Positions 27,942 through 36,027 of a stretch of DNA of 64,000 bases are shown here, in pieces. Source of the DNA: Candidatus Poribacteria bacterium (lineage in GTDB: Bacteria; Poribacteria; WGA-4E; WGA-3G); contig JAAXHO010000219.1 of assembly GCA_012270795.1 (NCBI GenBank), positions 1 through 64,000 of the forward strand. Direction: 5' to 3'. Each line of letters begins with the position of its first letter. The first letter of the stretch is position 1. Made by a program: the position numbers and the translations under genes. The notes under the pieces are model-generated. The model made no database searches. It saw only the letters and a list, made by a program, of their open reading frames with translations, and had not been told where the DNA came from.

Positions 27942-28027
27942 GTTGTCTCTCCAAATACAGTTGAAAAAATTGTATTGTACCAAATTTAGAGTACAACTAA
28001 TTAATAGTCAATATAATTCTTCGGTAT

Positions 28028-28286
28028 GGGGTGTGTAAAGTTTTTGCACAGAGGTACAGACTTTTGTTCTCTTTAGTCCCATAGGGACAATATGTTTATA
28101 GAAAATGTTGACTCGCCCCTCTTTAGTCCCGCCAAATGCGCGTGTGGCATTCAGCAGTGCTGAAGAGGGGACAATTCCAATAACAATGCCTATTGAGAAG
28201 GGCATAATGCTTCAGACTCTAATCATGGAAATCTGATAATCCTGCAAATCCTGGTTCAGACAAGTAACCAAAACTTTACACACCCC
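28028..28286. mobile_element. MITE-like element A1 (259 bp)
   Basis: Perfect 17-bp terminal inverted repeats, GGGGTGTGTAAAGTTTT and its inverse, bound a non-coding core. The right 47 bases match the right end of the element at 50463-50763. The inside holds further inverted arms (CCCCTCTTTAGTCCC near 28116, and GAAGAGGGGAC). It separates the divergent permease and lnt genes and places its right end 16 bp from the lnt promoter. No transposase is in the window, so movement would need one in trans. Confidence 0.8.
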
Positions 28287-28301
28287 TGTCTAACAATTAA
28301 G

Positions 28302-28330
28302 TTGACATGAGAGGATTGATGTGTTAGTAT
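28302..28330 (+). promoter_or_regulatory. Promoter of lnt-prfB
   Basis: A perfect TTGACA at 28302-28307 is followed after 17 bp by TAGTAT (28325-28330). lnt starts at 28355. Confidence 0.6.
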
Positions 28331-28354
28331 ATTTTCATCATTTACATCTTTCCA

Positions 28355-29938
28355 ATGGAAGACATTTTGTATCTCATTAAACGCTATAGATATTTGCTTG
28401 CAGTATGTTCTGGGGTATTATTGTTCTGTAGTTTTCCCAGTGTTAATTTCTATCCATTTGCATGGGTGAGTTTAGTTCCCTTATTGTTGGCTCTTGAGGG
28501 TGCTGAGGATTGGAAGGCAGCGTTTCGCATAGGTTATGTGTCAGGATTGGTATTTTTCGCTGGTTTGTTAATTGCAATCGCTTTTCTATATCCTTATGCA
28601 AACATCTTTACGACAGCTCTTGGATACCTGCTATTAGTAGGTTATACAGCATTCTATATTGCTGTATTCGCGTTGTTTGTGCATCGGATGTCGTGGCAAT
28701 CGGGGATATTATATCCGATAAGTGTTGCTGCGATTTGGGTAAGTTTAGAATGGGTGCGCAGTTGGTTGCTTACTGGTTTTCCGTGGGGTTTCGTGGGGTA
28801 TTCGCAGTGGAACTATTTACCGGGTATTCAGATCGCATCATTCACAGGTGTATATGGCGTGAGTTTTGTGATAGTGTTTTTCAATGCTGGCATTGTTACA
28901 TTTATTCGGAATAGACATGCGTGGCGTAAGGAATTCGTTGCATTTGGTGTACCGTGTATCCTCGCTATAGCAACGCTTGTGTATGGATATGTTGTGATTG
29001 GTAAGGGACAGGAGGCATCGGGAAGTACGGTAAAGGTTGCACTTGTTCCGGGTAACATTTCACAGCTTGAGAAATGGAAACAGGATAGTTTTCCTAAGAT
29101 ATTCTCAAAGTATCTGAATCTGACAGAGCAAGTTGCGAGTGAAGGTCCGGACATTATTGTTTGGCCAGAAACAGCAGTAAGCGGTCAGATATTATCAGGA
29201 GAGTTGGAAGGGTACCACAAGTATTTTGAGCGTATGCATCGCAATATTGGCAAGATACCGATGTTGATTGGTGCCACAGACCTTGATGCAATGGGAGATT
29301 TATATAACCGTGTGATTTCAATTTCTTCAGAAGGGAAGATTGTTGGTAAATATGCTAAGATGAAACTAGTGCCTTTCGGAGAATATGTTCCGTTAGGCGA
29401 TTTTCTACCGAATTTTATCCAATTTCATCCGTATACACATGGAAAACATATCAATGTTTTACCTATTTCAGTAGTAAAAGATGGGACGTTAGAAGTGGGT
29501 ACATCAATATGCTTTGAGTCAGCCTTTCCGGATCATTTCCGTCAGTTCGTTAGAAAGGGAGCAGATATGATGGGTATTCTTACGAACGATGCTTGGTTTT
29601 CTGGTACGGCGTTTCCTGAATTGCATTTGGCGATGGCACCGTTTCGTGCTGTAGAGAATCGAATTGCTGTGTTTAGGTGTGCAAATGGTGGTTATTCATG
29701 TGCGGTTGATAGATTCGGTCGGATAACGACTCGGTTTGTTACTGCTGATACGACAGAAGAATACTTGGTTGCAGATGTAGAATTATCTGATAAAAAAAAG
29801 ACAATATATACACGTTTTGGTAATTGGTTGCCACTATTTTGTTTTGTAATCTGTATATCTTGGATTGCTTATCGGATATTGAACCATTACTATATCGTCA
29901 AACTAACTGACCAGAAAATAAGAGGGGATAAATGTTAA
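28355..29938 (+). CDS. lnt: Apolipoprotein N-acyltransferase
   Basis: Adds the third acyl chain to the N-terminal Cys of lipoproteins in the inner membrane, a step before Lol export. The N-terminal half has about six helices. The nitrilase-like domain carries the triad Glu in VWPETAVSG (about 271), Lys in YAKMKLVPFGEYVP (about 335) and Cys in TSICFESAFP (about 386), with a final helix. The length of 527 fits. The last seven bases overlap the start of prfB. Lol genes are present at 36028-38260. Confidence 0.94.
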   Translation: MEDILYLIKRYRYLLAVCSGVLLFCSFPSVNFYPFAWVSLVPLLLALEGAEDWKAAFRIGYVSGLVFFAGLLIAIAFLYPYANIFTTALGYLLLVGYTAFYIAVFALFVHRMSWQSGILYPISVAAIWVSLEWVRSWLLTGFPWGFVGYSQWNYLPGIQIASFTGVYGVSFVIVFFNAGIVTFIRNRHAWRKEFVAFGVPCILAIATLVYGYVVIGKGQEASGSTVKVALVPGNISQLEKWKQDSFPKIFSKYLNLTEQVASEGPDIIVWPETAVSGQILSGELEGYHKYFERMHRNIGKIPMLIGATDLDAMGDLYNRVISISSEGKIVGKYAKMKLVPFGEYVPLGDFLPNFIQFHPYTHGKHINVLPISVVKDGTLEVGTSICFESAFPDHFRQFVRKGADMMGILTNDAWFSGTAFPELHLAMAPFRAVENRIAVFRCANGGYSCAVDRFGRITTRFVTADTTEEYLVADVELSDKKKTIYTRFGNWLPLFCFVICISWIAYRILNHYYIVKLTDQKIRGDKC

Positions 29939-31042
29939 CAGATTTAAAGCCGGAAGTCGATTTAGTTACTACGAGGCTTCATGAGCTTCGGGGGTATCTT
30001 TGACCTTCCGAAGAAACAGAAGGAATTAGAAGAACTTGAAAAAGAGGCGATGTCCACAGGTTTTTGGGGTAACTCTCAGCGGGTCCAAACTGTGCAGCAG
30101 CGTATCTCTGTTCTGAAAGAGGAAATCGGAAAATATGACAAGTTAAGCAGTGCAATTGACGATCTACAGACTTTACTTGAACTTGGTATAGAAGAAGATG
30201 AACCGAGTTTAGAGACAGAGATTCAGAACGGCTTATCCATTGTTAATAAGAAATTTGAGAAGCTTGAACTCCAAATTATGCTGGATGGTGAGTTTGATGA
30301 GAACAGTGCGATTCTGAGTATTCATCCGGGTGCGGGTGGTGTTGATGCGCAGGATTGGGCAGGCATGTTGATGCGTATGTATGTGCGTTGGTTTGACCAA
30401 CGTGGTTATACGTCTGAGGTTGTTGATCTGACTGCGGGTGATGAAGCAGGTATCAAAGGCGCGACTTTTTTGGTGAAAGGTTCTTATGCCTATGGTTACC
30501 TGAAGGCAGAATCAGGCGTTCATCGGCTTGTGCGACTTTCTCCGTTTGACTATAACAAACGCAGGCATACATCTTTTGCGGCAGTGAAAGTTACGCCTGA
30601 AATTGACGATAGTGTTGAAATAGAGATCAATGCTGAAGACCTTCGGATTGATTGCTACCGTGCGAGTGGTGCGGGTGGTCAGCATGTCAATGTGACAGAT
30701 TCGGCGGTACGTATTACACATTTGCCGACTAACATTATGGTTCAATGCCAAAATGAGCGTTCACAACACAGAAATCGTGAGACTGCTATGAAGGTGCTCC
30801 GTTCCCGTTTATACAATCATTTTAGGGCACAGCAGGAAGAAGAACTTGCTAAACTTCAGCCGGAAAGAAGAGATATAGACTTCGGCAGCCAAATCCGTTC
30901 TTATGTGTTACATCCGTACCAACGCGTGAAGGATACCAGAACGAATGTTGAAACTGGTAATGTTGATGCTGTCTTGAACGGTGAGATTGATGTGTTTATT
31001 GAGAGTTTTTTGAAAATGAAACCTACAGAAACTAAGAGATAA
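29932..31042 (+). CDS. prfB: Peptide chain release factor 2, with programmed +1 frameshift
   Basis: Recognises UGA and UAA stop codons. Translation starts at ATG 29932 and reads 23 codons to CTT, then meets TGA at 30001-30003. Skipping one base (joining 29932-30000 with 30002-31042) continues into the rest of the factor, about 369 residues. The site has the classic form: an internal Shine-Dalgarno-like CGGGGG three bases before CTT-TGA-C. The codon-recognition motif SPF (about 202) and the catalytic GGQ (in SGAGGQHVNV, about 248) are present. Low RF2 favours the shift, so the gene controls itself. Confidence 0.97.
29988..30004 (+). promoter_or_regulatory. prfB frameshift site
   Basis: TCGGGGGTATCTTTGAC: the G-run pairs with the anti-Shine-Dalgarno, CTT slips to TTT, and the in-frame TGA is bypassed to GAC. 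This is the textbook RF2 autoregulatory site. Confidence 0.95.
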
Positions 31043-31061
31043 CCTGAGATTGGAGGGAAAC

Positions 31062-32447
31062 ATGAAGCGTTTTAAAAACTGCTTTTACATTGTGGCTATT
31101 GTTAGTGTATTACTTGTGAACATTCCGTTGAATGCAACGACAATTGTCGTTCCAAACGATCAACCGACTATTCAAGCAGGTATTGATGCAGCAGCAGACA
31201 GAGATACTGTTCTTGTGAAAAGTGGTACTTACAAGGGTGATGGAAATGTGAACATAGATTTTAAAGGTAAAGAAATCACTGTAAAATCAGAAAATGGGGC
31301 AGCATTGACAATCATAGACTGTGAAGGACATCCGGACACACGTGGCTTTACATTCCAGAATGAAGAAACAGCAACTGCTGAGCTGGATGGATTTACGATT
31401 ATGAATGGTAATCATTCTTTAGGTGGTGGGATCTATTGTAATAATGCGTCTCCAACTATTAAGAATTGTGTTATTGATCAGAACATAGCAGTAAAAAATG
31501 GAGATTTTACTAGGTATGGAGGAGGTGTTTACGGTTTTAATTCTGAGATGAAAGTAATGGGTTGTATCATCTCAAACAATAGTTCGGAATCTTATGGTAG
31601 TGGTGTTTTCTTTAGGGGTGAAGTTGATTATTCGGTTAGAAAATCATATTATCAACCGACTCTGACTGATTGCGTTATTTCTGAAAACAGTGGTACAGGT
31701 TTATATTGTATTAGCCAAGTAAGTACAACAATTAAAGACTCTGAAATCTTAAAGAACAAGGGGCGTGGTATCGTTTGTACTTTCTTTTCACTTTCCGGTA
31801 CACATGTGGTTAATTGTCTTATATCTGAAAGCATGGGTGGCGGTATTGAATGTGCGGAACATTCCGTATTGTATGTTAGTGATTCGTATATTACCCAGAA
31901 TACAGCGGAATATGGTGGCGGGATTTATTCAAGTCCAACCGCAATAAGTCATGTATCTGATTGTGTGATTGCAGCAAATACTGCATTTAAGACTGGAGGA
32001 GGTATAGAAGTTCAATCATCTTTTGGTAGAGCGTCAGTAAAGCACTGTACAATAACACAAAATTCGGCAGATGGCAGTGGCGGTGGCGTTAATGCTTTCT
32101 TAGGTGGCACTTTGTTTAAAATGACTGATTCTATTGTGTGGGGTAATAGTTCTAAGCTAACACCGCACCCAGAGTTCTATGTAAGCGGACCGAGTGCTAC
32201 TGTTCGGCGATGTAATATTCGGGGTGGTATTGATGGTATAGATCGTGGTCCCGATGGTGATCAGCATATATTTGAAGACATTATTGATGTTGACCCGCAA
32301 TTTGCAGATGCTAACAATGGTGATTTTAGACTGAGACGTCGCAGCAAGGCTGCCGGGATGGGTGTGCAAGCACTGACGGAAGATGCTCTTAGTGTTTCAT
32401 CAGTTGGTAAAAAGGTCATCATTTGGGGAGCTTTGAAACGGAAATAA
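31062..32447 (+). CDS. Secreted right-handed beta-helix protein
   Basis: A 461-residue protein starting at ATG 31062 after GGAGGGA. A signal peptide (about 1-28) precedes the repeat TIVVPNDQPTIQAGIDAA, typical of the N-cap of pectate-lyase-like secreted repeat proteins. Then come many turns with N-N-x-A/S, GGGIY and C-V-I/I-S patterns of a parallel beta-helix (TIMNGNHSLGGGIYC; NTAEYGGGIY). No catalytic residues can be assigned. The end is basic. It is probably a surface or periplasmic carbohydrate-binding or structural protein. Confidence 0.82.
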   Translation: MKRFKNCFYIVAIVSVLLVNIPLNATTIVVPNDQPTIQAGIDAAADRDTVLVKSGTYKGDGNVNIDFKGKEITVKSENGAALTIIDCEGHPDTRGFTFQNEETATAELDGFTIMNGNHSLGGGIYCNNASPTIKNCVIDQNIAVKNGDFTRYGGGVYGFNSEMKVMGCIISNNSSESYGSGVFFRGEVDYSVRKSYYQPTLTDCVISENSGTGLYCISQVSTTIKDSEILKNKGRGIVCTFFSLSGTHVVNCLISESMGGGIECAEHSVLYVSDSYITQNTAEYGGGIYSSPTAISHVSDCVIAANTAFKTGGGIEVQSSFGRASVKHCTITQNSADGSGGGVNAFLGGTLFKMTDSIVWGNSSKLTPHPEFYVSGPSATVRRCNIRGGIDGIDRGPDGDQHIFEDIIDVDPQFADANNGDFRLRRRSKAAGMGVQALTEDALSVSSVGKKVIIWGALKRK

Positions 32448-32574
32448 CTTGGGACTTTTGGCTTCAACACTTTGAGGAATTATTGAAGTTGCATTGAGGA
32501 TAAAATGTAGGTATAATTATAGAGGTTGTAGAGAGTAGAAATAGTAGAATTTGGGAATTTTGTAACGGAATAAC

Positions 32575-32983
32575 TTGATACGGGGAAATAACGATGCAGA
32601 AAAAATACTGTCTGCGCCGACAATATTCTATCCGGAATCAGACGGTCAACCGATGGCAGAAACAGATAAACAATGATCGTCTACCATCAAAGGTGTTAGG
32701 TTTAGAGTTGAGTGAGTTAGATGATGAGTTGCGTTTTTATGATCCGATCAAGTCAGAATGGTTGCCTACTCCGACTGAACGTGCTGAAATTGCTGAGGAA
32801 CGTGCGAAACAGGAATTCATCTCACGAAAAAATGCTGAGGAACGTGCGGAACAGGAAGCAATAGCGCGGAAAAACGCTGAAGAACGCGCCCTGCAGGAGA
32901 TTATAGCGCGACAAGACCTGGAATCTGATCTTGCAGAAGCTTTAGCAGAAATTGAACGATTGCGTGCTTTAACAGAACAATAG
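32575..32983 (+). pseudogene. Remnant of a Uma2-family nuclease gene
   Basis: One frame from TTG 32575 reads a Uma2-like N-terminus with IFYPESDGQPMAETDKQ and then stops. A second frame, joined after it, gives the C-terminal part LGLELSELDDELRFYDP and WLPTPTE, plus a coiled tail of repeated EERA/RKNAEE units. The central catalytic domain is missing, so this looks like an internal deletion that fused head and tail in different frames. The Uma2 identity is inferred from these end motifs. No product is expected, although the tail frame could still be read from 32594. Confidence 0.65.
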
Positions 32984-33019
32984 TCCTGGCTTATATAAAT
33001 AAATAAGGAGGGTAGACAC

Positions 33020-34552
33020 ATGGATGAGTCAAATGAGTTGATGCGTCAACGTAAAGAGAAGTTAAATGAAATCCGTAAAGCAGGTATTGACCCCTACCCA
33101 CATAAATTCACCCCAACCCATACGACGGTTGTCATTCGTAAAGATTTTGATAAAGTTGATGAAACACCTGACGAAACGCATCGTGTCACGGTTGCGGGTA
33201 GGATTATGACCAAACGCGATCATGGCAAGAGTAGTTTTGCGAACTTGCAAGACAGTAAGGGGCAGATACAGATTTATGTTCGTAGAGATGGTGTTGGTGC
33301 AGAGCCTTATTTGATATATCGTCGTTTTGATATCGGTGATATTATCGGTGTGAGTGGTGTAGTATTCCGCACTCGGACCGGTGAATTGACGATTTTGGTT
33401 GATGAAGTAGAACTTCTCTCCAAGTCCATCCGACCACTGCCAGAAAAATGGCACGGCTTACAAGATAAGCAGACTCGGTATAGGCAGCGTTATGCGGATC
33501 TTATCATGAATCCTGATGTGAAAGAGGTTTTCATTAAACGGACGCAAATTGTTCGTGCGATTCGTGAGATGCTTGACGCACAAAATTTTATTGAAGTAGA
33601 AACACCTGTGCTACAACCCATCTATGGTGGTGCAAGTGCGCGGCCATTTACGACCTACCATAATACGTTAGATCAACAGTTTTATCTGCGGATTGCAAAT
33701 GAACTTTACCTAAAACGTTTGATTGTAGGTGGTTTTGATAGGGTTTACGAGTTTTCGCGTGATTTTCGCAATGAAGGAATGGATCGTGATCACAACCCAG
33801 AATTCACGATGCTTGAACTCTATCAAGCTTATGCAGATTACCTTGACATTATGGAGTTGACAGAAAACCTGATTGCAGAAACCGTTGAGAAGTTACACGG
33901 GACGACACAAATAAATTATCAAGAGAAAACGATAGATTTTACCCCGCCGTGGCAAAGAATGACTATGATTGAGTCAATTCAGAAACATACTGATATTGAT
34001 CCTGAGTCGTTTTCTAAGCATGAGCTGTATACAACTGCAGTTGATGCAGGTATTAAGTTGGAAGGGGATGAATCACGGGGTGAAATCATCGCTGAGCTCT
34101 TTGATGTTTTTGTGGAGTCGAAACTGGATCAACCGACAATTATTTATGACTATCCGATTGAGGTATCTCCATTTGCGAAAAAGAAACCGGATAATCCTGA
34201 TTTTGTAGAACGTTTTGAATTTTTTATGTGTGGCATGGAAGTCGGTAATGCATTTAGTGAACTCAACGACCCGATTGATCAACGTCAACGTTTTATGGAA
34301 CAAGCGAGTAAATTGGAAAAAGGAGATGAGGAAGCATTTATGGTTGATGAAGATTACCTGCGCGCATTGGAATATGGTATGCCGCCGACAGGTGGACTTG
34401 GCATTGGTATTGATAGGTTGACGATGTTATTGACAGATCAGTATTCTATTCGTGATGTGATCTTGTTTCCACAGATGCGACCTGAAAACCAAAATAATGA
34501 CTGCACCGACACTTCATACAGAAAGGTTGATTTTGCGTTCATTTACCCTTGA
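33020..34552 (+). CDS. lysS: Lysyl-tRNA synthetase, class II
   Basis: Charges tRNA-Lys. It has an N-terminal OB-fold (VTVAGRIMTKRDHGKSSF), then motif 1 (FIEVETPVLQPIYGGASARPF quoted in part), motif 2 (RDFRNEGMDRDHNPEFTMLE quoted in part) and motif 3 (GGLGIGIDRLTMLLTD, about 450). Normal proteins end soon after FPQMRPE. Here the frame runs on 19 codons into the next gene. One extra A in the A4 run at 34491-34494 would place TAA right after ENQK, just before the next ATG. So the C-terminal extension is probably an artefact or a recent mutation. GGAGGG precedes the start. Confidence 0.95.
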   Translation: MDESNELMRQRKEKLNEIRKAGIDPYPHKFTPTHTTVVIRKDFDKVDETPDETHRVTVAGRIMTKRDHGKSSFANLQDSKGQIQIYVRRDGVGAEPYLIYRRFDIGDIIGVSGVVFRTRTGELTILVDEVELLSKSIRPLPEKWHGLQDKQTRYRQRYADLIMNPDVKEVFIKRTQIVRAIREMLDAQNFIEVETPVLQPIYGGASARPFTTYHNTLDQQFYLRIANELYLKRLIVGGFDRVYEFSRDFRNEGMDRDHNPEFTMLELYQAYADYLDIMELTENLIAETVEKLHGTTQINYQEKTIDFTPPWQRMTMIESIQKHTDIDPESFSKHELYTTAVDAGIKLEGDESRGEIIAELFDVFVESKLDQPTIIYDYPIEVSPFAKKKPDNPDFVERFEFFMCGMEVGNAFSELNDPIDQRQRFMEQASKLEKGDEEAFMVDEDYLRALEYGMPPTGGLGIGIDRLTMLLTDQYSIRDVILFPQMRPENQNNDCTDTSYRKVDFAFIYP

Positions 34553-35051
34553 TGATGCTCAAGAAGTGCAACATATTACAAGCGATCCGGATGTCGTTCC
34601 CACTACCACTGGCATAGTAGAGTTGCACCTTGACGGTATGGCGGAAGATTGGATTTTGTCAAGCCAGAAATGGTTTGAAAGTGGCTCAGGTGCTGCTTTT
34701 GCAATCACACTGAGAAAAGATGGGACGTTTCTTGGTAACGTAGAATTGCATATCCGAAACCATCTACCTTACAATGATGCAGAACTTGGGTATTGGATAG
34801 GAAAACCGTATTGGAATTGTGGATATTGTACGGAGGCAGCAAAGGCAGCTGTTGCTTACGGGTTCCTTGAGCGTGGTCTTGATGTCATTCTGGCGTATCA
34901 TTTTAGCAGAAATCCTGCATCGGGTCGCGTTATGCAAAAAATCGGTATGAAGTACTGGGACTACTTTCCAAAAGACGTTGAACACTTAGGTGTTTTGGAA
35001 GATCAGATAGGTTATACGCTTTCTAAAGATGAATTTTTAGAATCATGTTAA
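34497..35051 (+). CDS. GNAT acetyltransferase, RimJ/RimL type (paralogue 1)
   Basis: An N-acetyltransferase with the RimJ-like layout: RLILRSFTLDDA at the N-terminus, ELGYWIGKPYWNCGYCTEAAKA with the acetyl-CoA loop (about 95-115), and NPASGRVMQKIGM at about 145. It is translated from ATG within the lysS overlap. The target is unknown (a ribosomal protein or small molecule). It lies end to end with a second copy. Confidence 0.85.
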   Translation: MTAPTLHTERLILRSFTLDDAQEVQHITSDPDVVPTTTGIVELHLDGMAEDWILSSQKWFESGSGAAFAITLRKDGTFLGNVELHIRNHLPYNDAELGYWIGKPYWNCGYCTEAAKAAVAYGFLERGLDVILAYHFSRNPASGRVMQKIGMKYWDYFPKDVEHLGVLEDQIGYTLSKDEFLESC

Positions 35052-35608
35052 CTGTACCAACACTCACAACCGACAGGTTGATTCTGCGTTCATTTACACT
35101 TGAAGATGCTTCTGATGTGCAGCGTCTTGCAGGTGAACGCGAAGTGGCAGCAACAACATGTGCCATCTCACATCCATACAAAGATGGTGTGGCAGAAAAG
35201 TGGATTGGCAGCCATAGTAAAGGCTTGAAAACTGGATCTGGAATTGTATATGCCATCACGTTGAAAGAGGCACATGTATCGGATGAGTCTATATTGATTG
35301 GAGCGATTGACATAAGAATTGACCAAGCGGAAAAGATAGGTGAACTCGGTTATTGGATTGGTAAACCGTATTGGAATTGTGGGTATTGTACGGAGGCAGC
35401 AAATGTAATCCTTTCGTATGGTTTTGACGTTTTAAAGTTGAGAAGTATCCACGCCTTTCATTTTAAGCAGAACCCCGCATCAGGACGAGTGTTGGAAAAG
35501 ATTGGTATGCAATTTGAAGCGGAATATCCTCGCGCAGCGGAGAAATGGGGTGTTTCTGTAGATTTAGTCAAGTACTGCGTTCATAATAAAATACAAGATT
35601 CTCAATAG
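35045..35608 (+). CDS. GNAT acetyltransferase, RimJ/RimL type (paralogue 2)
   Basis: Overlaps paralogue 1 by seven bases and repeats its features: RLILRSFTLEDA, ELGYWIGKPYWNCGYCTEAA and NPASGRVLEKIGMQFE. The middle has diverged. The pair is a tandem duplication, and the identical acetyl-CoA loop suggests either recent duplication or selection. Substrate unknown. Confidence 0.85.
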   Translation: MLTVPTLTTDRLILRSFTLEDASDVQRLAGEREVAATTCAISHPYKDGVAEKWIGSHSKGLKTGSGIVYAITLKEAHVSDESILIGAIDIRIDQAEKIGELGYWIGKPYWNCGYCTEAANVILSYGFDVLKLRSIHAFHFKQNPASGRVLEKIGMQFEAEYPRAAEKWGVSVDLVKYCVHNKIQDSQ

Positions 35609-35696
35609 TTTAGAGCTTGTCAAGTTGTATTAATAATGAGCGTCTGATCTACGGCATTGAAGTGTAGGAGTGAATCAACAAGAGGAGGGAGAACTA

Positions 35697-35954
35697 ATGG
35701 AAAGGACTATGGCTGAACATCTCATTCAACAAGGCATTGAACAAGGCATTGAACAAGGCATTGAACAAGGTGAAAAACGCGGTAAGATACAAGCTAAACG
35801 TGAGACACTTTTGAAAATGCTTGACCTGCGTATCGGTTCTGTGCCAGTTTCTGTAGCAAATAAAGTCTCAAGAATGCGGAGTCTTACTCGCCTTGACTCG
35901 CTTTTGGAACAGGTTGCTACTGCTAATGTGCTTGATGATATTGATTGGAAATGA
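35697..35954 (+). pseudogene. C-terminal fragment of an Rpn-type nuclease/transposase protein
   Basis: An 85-residue product starting MERTMAEHLIQQG, with a strong ribosome binding site (GAGGAGGGA). It consists of a QGIEQGIEQG repeat, a basic stretch and a helical tail (LKMLDLRIGSVP; RLDSLLEQVATANVLDDIDW). This matches the C-terminal tail of Rpn-family recombination-promoting nuclease proteins, without their PD-(D/E)XK domain. Either a free-standing tail gene or a remnant; I favour remnant. It has no visible partner. Confidence 0.6.
35724..35771 (+). repeat. 12-bp tandem repeat encoding IEQG
   Basis: Four contiguous units of ATTGAACAAGGC (the first and last differ by one base). The unit is a multiple of three, so copy number may vary without frame loss. 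Confidence 0.85.
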
Positions 35955-36027
35955 TTATTAACTTTGATTGTTTTAGTAGGCTGCAATTGCCTTGAATAGT
36001 TTGTATTAAATACGGTTTCTAAAATAT

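Noticed and set aside
30001..30003. TGA within prfB as a disabling mutation
   Set aside because: The surrounding CGGGGGTATCTTTGAC is the known programmed frameshift site.
35724..35771. Tandem 12-bp repeats as a possible CRISPR array
   Set aside because: Units are contiguous with no spacers and encode IEQG in a reading frame.
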